From Rhodanobacter sp. (GTDB lineage: Bacteria > Pseudomonadota > Gammaproteobacteria > Xanthomonadales > Rhodanobacteraceae): DNA of 64,000 nucleotides. The translations under genes were made by a program, and so were the position numbers. Position 1 is the first letter of the stretch. Each line of letters opens with the position of its first letter. The notes beneath the pieces were generated by a model. It was not told the DNA's origin, searched no databases, and was given only the letters and a program-made list of their open reading frames with translations. Shown here piece by piece: positions 53,346-61,905 of the stretch. Where the stretch lies: the NCBI GenBank assembly GCA_004298045.1, contig SCRM01000010.1:62001-126000 (forward strand), read 5' to 3'.

Positions 53346-55703
53346 ATGGATGTTTCGTACCTGATCGACTCGCTCAACGACGCGCAGCGCGAAGCCGTGT
53401 GCGCGCCACCCGGCCACTATCTGGTGCTGGCCGGCGCCGGCTCGGGCAAGACCCGCGTGCTCACCCACCGCATCGGCTGGCTGCTGCAGGTCGAGCGCGT
53501 GCCGCCATGGGCGATCCTCGCCGTCACCTTCACCAACAAGGCCGCGGGCGAAATGCGCGCGCGGCTGGAAAGCCTGATCCCGGGCGGCACGCAAGGGCTC
53601 ACCGTCGGCACCTTCCACGGCATCGCCCACCGCCTGCTGCGCCGGCATTGGCACGAGGCCGGCCTGCCCGAAGGGTTCCAGATCATCGACGCCGACGACC
53701 AGCAACGGCTGGTGAAACGGGTGATCGCCGGACTCGGGCTGGACGAGGCGCAGTTTCCGCACCGGCAGGCGACGTGGACGATCAACGGCTGGAAGGACGA
53801 AGGCAAGCGTCCCGACGCGATCGAACACCACGACCACCCGGTCACCGCGACACTCGTGCGCATCTACCAGGCCTACGAGGATGCCTGCCGCCGCGCCGGC
53901 CTGGTCGATTTTGCCGAACTGCTGCTGCGCGCCCACGAGCTGTGGCTGAAGAACCCCGCGGTGCTCGCGCACTACCAGCAGCGCTGGCGACATCTGCTGA
54001 TCGACGAATTCCAGGACACCAACGCGCTGCAGTATGCGTGGATCCGCGTGCTCGCTGGCGCATCGCAGGGAATCGAGAATCGGAAATCGGGAATACGGAA
54101 AGCGAGCGCCACCGCGACCTCCGGCGAAGCACCTATTTCCGATTCCCCATTCCCTATTCCCGCGGAAACCGGGCAGGTTTTTGCAGTAGGCGACGACGAC
54201 CAGTCCATCTACGGCTGGCGCGGCGCGCGGGTGGAGAACATGCAGCAGTTCCTCCGGGACTTCCCCGGCGCACGCACGATCAAGCTGGAGCAGAACTACC
54301 GTTCCACCGCGACCATCCTCGCCGCCGCCAACAGCGTGATCGCGCGCAACGGCGGCCGCCTGGGCAAGAACCTGTGGACCGCCGACGGCGACGGCGAGCG
54401 CATCGCGCTGTACGCCGCGTACAACGAGCAGGACGAGGCGCGCTTCGTGGTGGACCGCATCCGCGAGTACATCGCCGGACACGGCCACGCGCGCGATTGC
54501 GCCATCCTCTACCGCTCCAACGCGCAGTCGCGCAACTTCGAGGAGCAGCTCAACCAGTTCAAGGTGAAATACCGGGTCTACGGCGGCGTGCGTTTCTTCG
54601 AACGCGCCGAAGTGAAGGACGCCTTGGCGCACCTGCGCCTCACCGCCAACCGCCACGACGACGCCGCCTTCGAGCGCGCGGTGAACACCCCGCCGCGCGG
54701 CATCGGCGAACGCACGCTGGACACCCTGCGCCGCCGCGCCCGCAGCGCCGACACTTCGCTGTGGGAAGCCGCGCTGGGCGAACTCGCCGACGGCAGCCTC
54801 GCCGGCCGCGCGAAAAATGCCGTGCGCGGGTTCCTCGCGTTGGTGGATGAGTTGGCGCGGGATTCGAAATACGAGATGCGGGATTCGGAAAAGCGCCAGG
54901 TCGACGACGGCGCCGGCTCTGCCGAATCCCCTATCCCCAATCCCGGATCCCTTCCGCTCGCAGAGCGGATCGACCACATCCTCGCCGCCACCGCCCTGCG
55001 CGACCACTACGAAAAGGACACCCGCGGCAACGGCGAGGCGCGGGTGGAAAACCTCGACGAGCTGGTCAACGTCGCCGGTCGCTTCGAGCGCACGCAGGAG
55101 GACATCGACGCCGGGCTCGACGAGCTCTCCGCCTTTCTCTCGCGCGCCGCGCTGGAAGCCGGCGAGGGCCAGGGCGAGGCGTACGAAGATTGCGTGCAAC
55201 TGATGACGCTGCACTCGGCGAAGGGGCTGGAGTTTCCGCTGGTATTCCTGGTCGGCATGGAGGAAGGCCTGTTCCCCAGCCAGCGTTCCACCGAGGACGA
55301 GAGCCGGCTGGAGGAAGAGCGCCGGCTGGCGTATGTCGGCATCACCCGCGCGCGCGAAAAACTCGTGGTGAGCTACGCCGAATCGCGGCGCCTGCACGGC
55401 GGCGAGCAGTTCCCCCGGCCCTCGCGATTCCTCAATGAAATGCCGGCCGAGCTGATCGACGAAGTGCGTCCGCACGTGCAGGTGAGCCGCCCGGTGTATG
55501 CCGGGCGCGCCGGCGGTGCGTTGCCCACCTGGCGCGAGGACCCCGGCGTGCAGCTCGGCCAGCGGGTGAACCACCCGAGCTTTGGCGAAGGTGTGGTGAT
55601 CGCCGCCGAAGGCAGCGGCCCGCACCTGCGCCTGCAGGTGAATTTCGAGGACGCCGGCACCAAGTGGCTGGTGGCCGCCTACGCCAACCTCACGCCGCTG
55701 TGA
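53346..55703 (+). CDS. uvrD: ATP-dependent DNA helicase UvrD/Rep family, with two in-frame insertions
   Basis: Superfamily 1 helicase for mismatch and excision repair, 785 residues. Motif Q LNDAQREAV, Walker A VLAGAGSGKTRVL, Ia TFTNKAAGEMR, Walker B LLIDEFQDTN, III VGDDDQSIYGWRGA, IV EQNYRSTATIL, V LMTLHSAKGLEFP and VI LAYVGITRAREKL are all intact. Two extra segments interrupt the usual sequence, at about residues 240-273 (between Walker B and motif III) and 505-536 (before LPLAERIDHIL). Both are encoded by paired GGGATTCG-type repeats that keep the frame. The C-terminal tail (QRVNHPSFGEGVV) is typical UvrD. The start MDVSYLIDSLN at 53346 is the natural family start. Confidence 0.96.
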   Translation: MDVSYLIDSLNDAQREAVCAPPGHYLVLAGAGSGKTRVLTHRIGWLLQVERVPPWAILAVTFTNKAAGEMRARLESLIPGGTQGLTVGTFHGIAHRLLRRHWHEAGLPEGFQIIDADDQQRLVKRVIAGLGLDEAQFPHRQATWTINGWKDEGKRPDAIEHHDHPVTATLVRIYQAYEDACRRAGLVDFAELLLRAHELWLKNPAVLAHYQQRWRHLLIDEFQDTNALQYAWIRVLAGASQGIENRKSGIRKASATATSGEAPISDSPFPIPAETGQVFAVGDDDQSIYGWRGARVENMQQFLRDFPGARTIKLEQNYRSTATILAAANSVIARNGGRLGKNLWTADGDGERIALYAAYNEQDEARFVVDRIREYIAGHGHARDCAILYRSNAQSRNFEEQLNQFKVKYRVYGGVRFFERAEVKDALAHLRLTANRHDDAAFERAVNTPPRGIGERTLDTLRRRARSADTSLWEAALGELADGSLAGRAKNAVRGFLALVDELARDSKYEMRDSEKRQVDDGAGSAESPIPNPGSLPLAERIDHILAATALRDHYEKDTRGNGEARVENLDELVNVAGRFERTQEDIDAGLDELSAFLSRAALEAGEGQGEAYEDCVQLMTLHSAKGLEFPLVFLVGMEEGLFPSQRSTEDESRLEEERRLAYVGITRAREKLVVSYAESRRLHGGEQFPRPSRFLNEMPAELIDEVRPHVQVSRPVYAGRAGGALPTWREDPGVQLGQRVNHPSFGEGVVIAAEGSGPHLRLQVNFEDAGTKWLVAAYANLTPL
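54068..54162. repeat. Paired repeat element inserted in frame in uvrD (copy 1)
   Basis: Left arm 54068-54098 (GGGAATCGAGAATCGG, AAATCGGGAATACGG) and right arm 54134-54162 (TATTTCCGATTCCCC, ATTCCCTATTCCCG). The units read GGGAATCG rather than GGGATTCG, a variant of the same family. It encodes about 32 extra residues between helicase motifs II and III, with no stop codon. Confidence 0.85.
54858..54951. repeat. Paired repeat element inserted in frame in uvrD (copy 2)
   Basis: Left arm 54858-54888 (CGGGATTCGAAATACG, AGATGCGGGATTCGG) and right arm 54923-54951 (CGAATCCCCTATCCCC, AATCCCGGATCCC), spacer 34 bp. In frame, adding about 31 residues to the 2B-region of the helicase. Almost the same length as copy 1. 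Confidence 0.88.
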
Positions 55704-55764
55704 GCGGCGCTGGCGCATAACTCAAACGTTTCGACCTTTGCGGCCTTTATCGAGGAGTCGGTGC

Positions 55765-56601
55765 ATGGATCAGCAAACCCAGTTGGCGCACGCACGCCAG
55801 TTCCGCGCGCTGCACGACCGTCGGCACACCTTGTTGTTGCCCAATGCGTGGGACGCCGGCAGCGCCGCGCTGCTTGCCAGTCTCGGCTTTCCCGCGGTGG
55901 CCACCACCAGCGGTGGCGTGGCGTGGTCGCTTGGTTATCCGGATGGCGAGCAGGCGCCGTTTGCCGACGTGCTGGCGGCGATCCGCCGCATCACGCGCGC
56001 GGCGGCGGTGCCGGTGAGCGTGGATTTCGAGGCCGGTTACGGCGACACGCCGGTGGCCGTCGCCACCCACGTACGCAACGCGATCGACGCCGGCATCGCC
56101 GGCCTGAACCTCGAGGACGGCGTGCGCCACACGACCCTGCGCCCGGTGGACGACGCGGCCGCCCGCATCGCCGCGGCGCGCGAGGCCGCCGAACAATCCA
56201 AGGTGCCGATCTTCATCAACGCCCGGGTGGACACCTACATGGTGCCGTGGCAGGGCAGCGACGCCGAACGGCTGGAGGAAACCGTGCGCCGCGCGCAGGC
56301 CTATCTTGCCGCCGGTGCCGATGGCATCTATCCGATCGGCGCCAGCGATCCGGCACTGCTCAAGACGCTGTGCGCACGGATCGACGCGCCGCTCAACGTC
56401 GCCGCTTTCGACAATCTGCCGGATCTCGCCGAGCTCGCCAAACTCGGCGTCGCCCGCGTCACCACCGCCACCCGCCTCGCCACCCTGGCCTACGCCGCCG
56501 CCCGCGACGCCGCCGCGCGGCTCAAGGCCAGCGGCCATTTCAGCGGGCTCGCCACCGACTTCGGCTACGGCGACCTGCAAAAACTCTTCCCCCACGCCTG
56601 A
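55765..56601 (+). CDS. Isocitrate lyase / PEP mutase family protein
   Basis: TIM-barrel enzyme of 278 residues of the PEP mutase/isocitrate lyase superfamily. Visible: LLPNAWDAGSAALLASLGFPAVATTSGG (substrate loop), PVSVDFEAGYGDTP (metal site D-x-E-x-G-Y-G), GLNLEDG and FINARVDTY. The conserved KKCGH catalytic motif of isocitrate lyase itself is absent, so it is more like the phosphonomutase/oxaloacetate-hydrolase branch; substrate unknown. The ATG at 55765 follows a GAGGAG site. It heads an operon with a carboxymuconolactone-decarboxylase-like gene and an SDR. Confidence 0.88.
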   Translation: MDQQTQLAHARQFRALHDRRHTLLLPNAWDAGSAALLASLGFPAVATTSGGVAWSLGYPDGEQAPFADVLAAIRRITRAAAVPVSVDFEAGYGDTPVAVATHVRNAIDAGIAGLNLEDGVRHTTLRPVDDAAARIAAAREAAEQSKVPIFINARVDTYMVPWQGSDAERLEETVRRAQAYLAAGADGIYPIGASDPALLKTLCARIDAPLNVAAFDNLPDLAELAKLGVARVTTATRLATLAYAAARDAAARLKASGHFSGLATDFGYGDLQKLFPHA

Positions 56602-56615
56602 ATCGAGACTCCCCG

Positions 56616-57080
56616 ATGACCCAACGTCTCAACTACCAGACCGCCTCGCCCGATGCGTTCAAGGCGATGATCCACACCGAACAGACCGTGCGCAAAAGCG
56701 GGCTGGAGGAATCCCTGCTGGAGCTGGTGAAGATCCGTGCCTCGCAGCTCAACGGCTGCGCGTGGTGCCTGGACATGCACACCAAGGACGCCCGCGCCGA
56801 AGGCGAGACCGAGCAGCGCCTGTACCTCATTCCGGTATGGCGCGAGGCGCCGTGCTACAGCGAACGCGAACGTGCGGCGCTGGCATGGACCGAGGCCGTC
56901 ACCCAGCTGCGCGACGGTGAAGTACCGGACGCGGTGTACACCGAGGTACGCCGCCACTTCGACGAAAAGGCCGTGACCGACCTGACGCTCGCCATCATCG
57001 CGATCAACGGCTGGAACCGGTTCAACATCGCGTTCCGCACCACGGTCGGCAATTACGTCAGCCCGAAGGCGAAAGCCTGA
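56616..57080 (+). CDS. Carboxymuconolactone decarboxylase/AhpD-like protein
   Basis: Protein of 154 residues of the CMD/AhpD superfamily. The active-site pair is in LNGCAWCLDMHTKDAR (Cys-x2-Cys-x3-His), as in AhpD alkylhydroperoxidases, so a peroxidase or thiol-reductase role is likely; the C-terminal LTLAIIAINGWNRFNIAFR is typical of this subfamily. 14 bp after the preceding gene, same operon. Physiological substrate not evident. Confidence 0.88.
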   Translation: MTQRLNYQTASPDAFKAMIHTEQTVRKSGLEESLLELVKIRASQLNGCAWCLDMHTKDARAEGETEQRLYLIPVWREAPCYSERERAALAWTEAVTQLRDGEVPDAVYTEVRRHFDEKAVTDLTLAIIAINGWNRFNIAFRTTVGNYVSPKAKA

Positions 57081-57103
57081 TTGGACGGCCAAACGGAGGC
57101 ACC

Positions 57104-57823
57104 ATGAACAAGCAGCAACCCGTTACCGCCATCCTCGGCGCCGGCCCCGGCCTCGGTGCGGCGCTGGTGGCGCGCTTCGTGCGCGAAGGCCACGCGCTGG
57201 CGCTGTTGACGCGCACGCCGGCGAGCAGGCAGGCCGCGCTGGACGCCGCCGCCAGCGCCGGCGGCCGTGCGCAAGGGTGGGATTGCGACGCCGGAAGTCC
57301 GTCATCGGTCGCCGCCGCGTTTGCCCAGGTGCGCGCCGCACTCGGCGACCCGACGGTGCTCATCTGCAATGCCGGCAGCTTCACCCGCGGCGGCATCCTC
57401 GACCTCACGCCCGAAGCCTTCGAGGCCGCGTGGCGGGCCAACTGCTATGGCGGCTTCCTCGCCGCGCGCGAAGTGTTGCCGGCCATGCAAAAAGCACACG
57501 CGGGCACGATCCTGTTCACCGGCGCCACTGCCGCGCTGCGCGGCGGCGCCGGCTTCGCCGGGCTGGCAGTAGGCAAGTTCGGCCAGCGTGCCCTGGCGCA
57601 AAGCCTCGCTCGCGAATTCGGCCCGCAGGGCATCCACGTCGCCCACGTCGTGATCGACGGCCAGATCGATTCCCCGCGCACCCGCAGCCGCGACCTCGGC
57701 CGCGCGGTGGCCACGTTCCTCGCGCCGGAAGCCATCGCCGACGCCTACTGGATGCTGCACGCGCAGACGCACACCGCGTGGACACAGGAGCTCGACCTGC
57801 GTCCGGACGTCGAAAAGTTCTGA
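57104..57823 (+). CDS. Short-chain dehydrogenase-like protein without catalytic tyrosine
   Basis: Rossmann-fold protein of 239 residues. Cofactor loop ILGAGPGLGAALVARF (G-x3-G-x-G variant) and LICNAGSFTRGGILDL (NAG motif) are present, and GATAALRGGAGF holds a Ser/Thr-like position. Where a classical SDR has YxxxK, the sequence reads GLAVGKFGQRALAQSLARE, with Leu in place of Tyr four residues before the Lys. It is therefore an atypical SDR, perhaps non-catalytic or with changed chemistry. Third gene of the operon, followed by a terminator. Confidence 0.88.
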   Translation: MNKQQPVTAILGAGPGLGAALVARFVREGHALALLTRTPASRQAALDAAASAGGRAQGWDCDAGSPSSVAAAFAQVRAALGDPTVLICNAGSFTRGGILDLTPEAFEAAWRANCYGGFLAAREVLPAMQKAHAGTILFTGATAALRGGAGFAGLAVGKFGQRALAQSLAREFGPQGIHVAHVVIDGQIDSPRTRSRDLGRAVATFLAPEAIADAYWMLHAQTHTAWTQELDLRPDVEKF

Positions 57824-57835
57824 ACGCCACGCACA

Positions 57836-57867
57836 AAAAAACGGCGATGCATGCATCGCCGTTTTTT
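57836..57867. terminator. Bidirectional terminator between SDR and GST genes
   Basis: A perfect 32-bp palindrome with core CGGCGATGCATGCATCGCCG, flanked by A and T runs. It serves both convergent genes. Confidence 0.95.
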
Positions 57868-57883
57868 CATGTCAGCGAAAAGC

Positions 57884-58507
57884 TCAGTGGCCCTTTTCCA
57901 ACCCCTGCGCCTTGAGCGCCTTCTGCACGCCGGCGTCCGTGCGCATCTTCGCCTCGAAGCGCTTGAGGTTCTCGTAACCGGTCAGGTCAACCTTGACGAA
58001 ATGCGCCCAGGTCAGCACCACGAACAGGTACGGATCGGCGATCGAGCGCGTGGTACCGGCCAGCCAGTCGCGCCCGGTGAGGTGCTTGTCGATGATGCCG
58101 AACAAGCCGCGCAGGCGGTCAAGCGCCACCGCATGTGACTTCGCGATGAGCTTTTCGTCGCCGAGGAAGTCGGTGGAACCGAACAACGGCTTGAACGCCG
58201 GATGGACGTCTGAATTGAGCATGCCCAGCCAGCGGTTCACCTCGGCGCGGCCGCGCGGCGTGCCATCGCCATCGAGCTTGGCCTGCGGATGCTTGTCGGC
58301 GATATAGCTCAGCACCGCGGCGTTTTCGTTGAGGATCCAGCCGTCTTCGTCGATCACCGGCACCTGGCCGTTCGGGTTGATCTTGAGATACGCCGGCTGG
58401 TGCAGATCCTCTTTTTTCAGCAACTCGACGGTGTACGGCTCACCGGCCCACTCCAGCACGATGTTGCTGACCAGACCGCAGGAACCGGGAAAACTGTAGA
58501 GCTTCAT
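57884..58507 (-). CDS. Glutathione S-transferase
   Basis: Cytosolic GST of 207 residues, probably beta-class. The thioredoxin-like N-terminal domain has the possible catalytic Ser/Cys in LYSFPGSCGLVSNIV, cis-Pro in NPNGQVPVI and the glutathione-binding NENAAVLSYI; an all-helical C-terminal domain follows, with GRDWLAGTTRSIADPYLFVV. The start MKLYSFPG at 58507 follows a GGAGT site. Substrate unknown; likely detoxification. Confidence 0.93.
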   Translation of the reverse strand: MKLYSFPGSCGLVSNIVLEWAGEPYTVELLKKEDLHQPAYLKINPNGQVPVIDEDGWILNENAAVLSYIADKHPQAKLDGDGTPRGRAEVNRWLGMLNSDVHPAFKPLFGSTDFLGDEKLIAKSHAVALDRLRGLFGIIDKHLTGRDWLAGTTRSIADPYLFVVLTWAHFVKVDLTGYENLKRFEAKMRTDAGVQKALKAQGLEKGH

Positions 58508-58676
58508 GGGGTGACTCCTTGGGACGACATCAACCAGTATCGCACCGTGCACCGGGGCGGCAAGCGCGGCAGGTCAAGACTACGAGCGAGGTGAAAACCG
58601 CGTGTACACGCGGCGCTTTTTTGGCCTGTGCGGGGCGTGTATGGTCGCCGCATCGACATCATCCGGAGCACGCGCC

Positions 58677-60386
58677 ATGGGTACCGCAACCGAGGCCTTC
58701 CTGACCGCGCGCAACACGCTGCTGAAGTATCGCGACGACTACGCCAGCGCCGTCGCGCACTTCGCCTGGCCAGCGCTCGACCATTTCAACTGGGCGCTCG
58801 ACTATTTCGACGTGATGGCCAGGGACAACCCGCGCGACGCGCTGGTGATCGTCGGCAACGGCGCCACCCGGCGCCTGAGCTTTGCGCAAATGGCCGTCCA
58901 CTCGGCGCAGGTCGCCAACCACCTGCGCAGCCTCGGCGTGCGGCGCGGCGACCCGGTAATGCTGATGGCCGGCAACGAAGTCGCGCTGTGGGAAACCATG
59001 CTCGCCTGCATCAAACTTGGCGCGCCGTTCATCCCCTGCAGCGTGCTGCTGACCGAGCAGGATCTGGTCGAGCGCATGCAGCGCAGCGGCGCGCGCCACG
59101 TGGTCACCAGCCGCGCGTATGCCGGGCGCTTCACGACCGGCGTCGGCGCGCACGTATGCATCGGCGGCGACGGCGCGCCGGACGGCTGGGTGAACCACGA
59201 AGCCGCACGCGCGTTTCCGGAAACCTTTGCGCCGGACGGCGGGACGCGCGCCGACGATCCGCTGATCTACTACTTCACCTCGGGCACCACCTCGCAGCCC
59301 AAGCTGGTGGTGCAGACCCACGCGAGTTATCCGGTCGGGCACCTGACCACGATGTACTGGGTGGGCATCCAGCCTGGCGGCGTGCATTTCAATCTCTCCT
59401 CGCCGGGTTGGGCCAAGCACGCGTGGAGCTCGTTCTTCGCCCCGTGGAACGGCGAGGCCACGGTGGTGGCGCTGAACACTGAGCGCTTCGATGCCGACGT
59501 GCTGCTTGCCTGCCTTGCCGACGAGCACGTCAACACCTTCTGCGCGCCGCCCACCGTATGGCGCATGCTGATCCAGAAAGACCTCGCGGCGTGGCGCAAC
59601 CGGCTCGCGCTGCGCGAGCTGGTGAGCGCCGGCGAACCGCTCAACCCGGAGGTGATCGAGCGCATCCGCAGCGCATGGGGGCTCACCATCCGCGACGGCT
59701 ACGGGCAGACCGAAACACCGGCGCTGATCGCCAACAGCCCCGGCCAGAAGCTCATCGCCGGCTCGGTCGGGCGGCCGATGCCTGGCTTCCACATCGAGCT
59801 GCTCGACGGCGACGGCCAGCGCAGCGACCAGGGCGAGGTGTGCATCGCGCTCACGACGACGCGGCCCACCGGGCTCATGCAGGGTTACTTGAACGCCCCG
59901 GAAAAGACCGCCGAAGTGATGCGCGATGGCTACTACCACACCGGCGACATCGCCGCGCGCGACGCCAACGGCTGGTACACCTACGTCGGCCGGGCCGACG
60001 ACGTGTTCAAGGCTTCGGATTACCGCATCAGCCCGTTCGAGCTGGAGAGCGCCATGATCAAGCACCCGGCCATCACCGAGGCCGCGGTGATCCCCAGCCC
60101 CGACCCAGTGCGCACCTCAGTGCCCAAGGCGTTTGTCACGCTGGCGGCTGGCACAGTGGTCACACCCGCGCTGGCACGCGACGTGTTCGTGTTCGCCCGC
60201 CAGGAGCTCGCTGCGTACAAGCGCGTGCGTCGCATCCAGTTCGTGGTGGAGCTGCCCAAGACCATCTCCGGCAAGATCCGCCGGGTGCAGTTGCGCGCCG
60301 ATGAGATCCGCCGCCGCGCCGCAGACCAACGCGGCGAGCAGGAGTTTCTCGAAGAGGATTTTCCGGATTTGAAGTCGGAGAAGTGA
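58677..60386 (+). CDS. AMP-forming acyl-CoA synthetase
   Basis: ANL-superfamily enzyme of 569 residues that activates a carboxylic acid to its CoA thioester. ATP-binding YYFTSGTTSQPKLVVQTH at about residue 200, GYGQTETPALI near 340, YYHTGDIAARD and the C-terminal catalytic Lys in LPKTISGKIRRVQLR are present. The overall layout resembles medium-chain acyl-CoA and acetyl-CoA-like synthetases; chain length cannot be told from the sequence. The start at 58677 follows CCGGAG. Divergent from the GST gene. Confidence 0.93.
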   Translation: MGTATEAFLTARNTLLKYRDDYASAVAHFAWPALDHFNWALDYFDVMARDNPRDALVIVGNGATRRLSFAQMAVHSAQVANHLRSLGVRRGDPVMLMAGNEVALWETMLACIKLGAPFIPCSVLLTEQDLVERMQRSGARHVVTSRAYAGRFTTGVGAHVCIGGDGAPDGWVNHEAARAFPETFAPDGGTRADDPLIYYFTSGTTSQPKLVVQTHASYPVGHLTTMYWVGIQPGGVHFNLSSPGWAKHAWSSFFAPWNGEATVVALNTERFDADVLLACLADEHVNTFCAPPTVWRMLIQKDLAAWRNRLALRELVSAGEPLNPEVIERIRSAWGLTIRDGYGQTETPALIANSPGQKLIAGSVGRPMPGFHIELLDGDGQRSDQGEVCIALTTTRPTGLMQGYLNAPEKTAEVMRDGYYHTGDIAARDANGWYTYVGRADDVFKASDYRISPFELESAMIKHPAITEAAVIPSPDPVRTSVPKAFVTLAAGTVVTPALARDVFVFARQELAAYKRVRRIQFVVELPKTISGKIRRVQLRADEIRRRAADQRGEQEFLEEDFPDLKSEK

Positions 60387-60390
60387 GCCA

Positions 60391-60432
60391 AACCATAACG
60401 TGTTGCGTTACATGACGCCAGCCGTTATGGTT
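60391..60432. promoter_or_regulatory. Operator of the higBA operon
   Basis: AACCATAACG (60391-60400) and CGTTATGGTT (60423-60432) are a perfect 10-bp inverted repeat with a 22-bp spacer. An extra half-site CGTTA (60406-60410) inside the spacer forms a second dyad with the first (TAACG-TGTTG-CGTTA). Likely HigA/HigBA autoregulatory sites. Confidence 0.75.
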
Positions 60433-60437
60433 CGCCC

Positions 60438-60719
60438 ATGATTCGGAGTTTCGCCAGCAAGGATGCCGAGACGATCTGGCGCGGTGTCCCGACGCGTCGA
60501 TTGCCGCTGACGATCCAGCTGGTCGCGCGCCGCAAGCTGCGCATGCTCGACAACGCGGCGACGTTGAACGATCTGCGGGCTCCACCGGCCAACCGGCTGG
60601 AACGGCTGAAGGGCGACCGTGCCGGCCAGTACAGCATTCGCATCAACGGCCAATGGCGCATCTGCTTTCGCTGGGAAGACGGCGCGGCGCACGACGTGGA
60701 AATCGTCGACTACCACTGA
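60438..60719 (+). CDS. higB: HigB-type mRNA interferase toxin
   Basis: RelE/HigB-superfamily toxin of 93 residues; related toxins cleave mRNA on the ribosome. Family features: the N-terminal IRSFASKDAETIWRG, the ARRKLRMLDNAATLNDLRAPPANRLERLKGDRAGQ region, and the active-site end QYSIRINGQWRICFRWEDGAAHDVEIVDYH in shorter pieces (YSIRINGQWRICFRW, VEIVDYH). The toxin-first order is typical of higBA. Its start is 6 bp after the operator. Confidence 0.93.
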   Translation: MIRSFASKDAETIWRGVPTRRLPLTIQLVARRKLRMLDNAATLNDLRAPPANRLERLKGDRAGQYSIRINGQWRICFRWEDGAAHDVEIVDYH

Positions 60720-60734
60720 ACATCGGAGCCGAAT

Positions 60735-61025
60735 GTGAAAACCCTGCCCAACATCCACCCGGGCGAGATCCTGCTCGAGGAATTCCTGCAGCCGCTCGGC
60801 ATCAGCCAGAACGCGCTGGCGCGTGCAGCGGGGGTTCCGCCGCGGCGGATCAACGAGATCGTGCTCGGCAAGCGCAGCGTCACCGCCGACACCGCGGTGC
60901 GGCTGGCCGCGGCGCTCGGCACCAGCGAGCGGTTCTGGCTTGGCCTGCAGGCCGATTACGATCTCGAACTCGCGCATCGCACCATCGGCAAGGCTGCGGC
61001 CAAGATCACCCGCATCGCCGCGTAG
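60735..61025 (+). CDS. higA: HigA antitoxin (XRE helix-turn-helix)
   Basis: Antitoxin of 96 residues that binds HigB and represses the operon. MKTLPNIHPGEILLEEFLQPLG and the helix-turn-helix ISQNALARAAGVPPRRINEI with RSVTADTAVRLAAALG are characteristic of the VapI/HigA branch. The start is GTG. 15 bp after higB, same operon. Confidence 0.94.
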   Translation: MKTLPNIHPGEILLEEFLQPLGISQNALARAAGVPPRRINEIVLGKRSVTADTAVRLAAALGTSERFWLGLQADYDLELAHRTIGKAAAKITRIAA

Positions 61026-61034
61026 CCGCTGCGG

Positions 61035-61892
61035 CTATCTGTCGGCGCGCGGCCGATACCCGCCAGCAAACCCGCGTGCCGGGTCGCCGTAGAAACCCGT
61101 GAGGCCAGGCACCAGTTCACCGGCGAGGAAGCGCGCGACCTGCGCGGCGCTGGCTCCGAGCAGACCCACCTTGTGGCGACCATCGCGGTCGACGACCTCG
61201 GTCAGCACCGCGATGCCGGCTATGCACGCGGCGTGCGGCGCCTCCGGCACGGTACTGCCGGGTTCGCCGCGCAAGTCGGCGAGGCCATCCACAGCGAGCG
61301 CGCGAATGCGCACGCACGAGGCTTCAACCCGTGCGCGCAAGGCATCCGGCGACATATGCAGAAAGGCAGCGCGGCGTTCGATGATCCACTGCGTCAGCTC
61401 GCCCGGATCGACGCCGGGGCACTGCCCGCGATACGCGGCGCCGAGGCAATGATCGGCGGCAGCGGCAAGATGGGCGACGTGGTCGTAGCGCGCGTGCAGT
61501 GCGGCGAGCCGCGCCTGCTGGCCGTGCGCCGGCAGCTCGTGCGCGGCCAGCGCAAAGATCTGGCCAATGGACGCCGCCGCAAAGTACTCGGCCGGCGGCT
61601 TGCCGTAGCCGGGGTCGCCGGGATGATGGTGGTCGATGTGGGTCACGTTCGCAGCCTCATGCGACCAGCCACATTCGACCGCGTGCACCGTGGCAAACGC
61701 CGCAGCGTCCAGTGGTGGCGGATCGGCGGCGTATGCATTGCCGGGGTAGACGCGCTTGCCGGCGCGCGTGGCCGGTATCCACTCGAAGGCGAGAAACTCC
61801 AGCACCTCGCGGATGAGCTTCATCTCCGGGTCTTTCGCGCCAAGCACGAACAGCGTGCGCGATGTCGCCGGGTCGAGCACTGTACTGGCCAT
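61035..61892 (-). CDS. Protein of unknown function with a DHHH motif
   Basis: Soluble protein of 285 residues. The most striking segment is VTHIDHHHPGDPGYGKP at about residues 85-101, which looks like a metal-binding site of the DHH type; nearby is AAASIGQIFALAAHELP and further on AADHCLGAAYRGQCPG. No other motif of DHH phosphoesterases can be seen, so this is only a resemblance. The start MASTVLDPATSRTLF at 61892 has a weak site. The 3' end lies close to convergent higA; 13 bp separate its start from hemY, so the two could be coupled. Confidence 0.6.
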   Translation of the reverse strand: MASTVLDPATSRTLFVLGAKDPEMKLIREVLEFLAFEWIPATRAGKRVYPGNAYAADPPPLDAAAFATVHAVECGWSHEAANVTHIDHHHPGDPGYGKPPAEYFAAASIGQIFALAAHELPAHGQQARLAALHARYDHVAHLAAAADHCLGAAYRGQCPGVDPGELTQWIIERRAAFLHMSPDALRARVEASCVRIRALAVDGLADLRGEPGSTVPEAPHAACIAGIAVLTEVVDRDGRHKVGLLGASAAQVARFLAGELVPGLTGFYGDPARGFAGGYRPRADR

Positions 61893-61905
61893 GGCCCTGG
61901 TGCGA

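Noticed and set aside
54061..54951. uvrD as a pseudogene because of its two insertions
   Set aside because: Both insertions keep the reading frame and all helicase motifs are intact, so the gene is likely functional.
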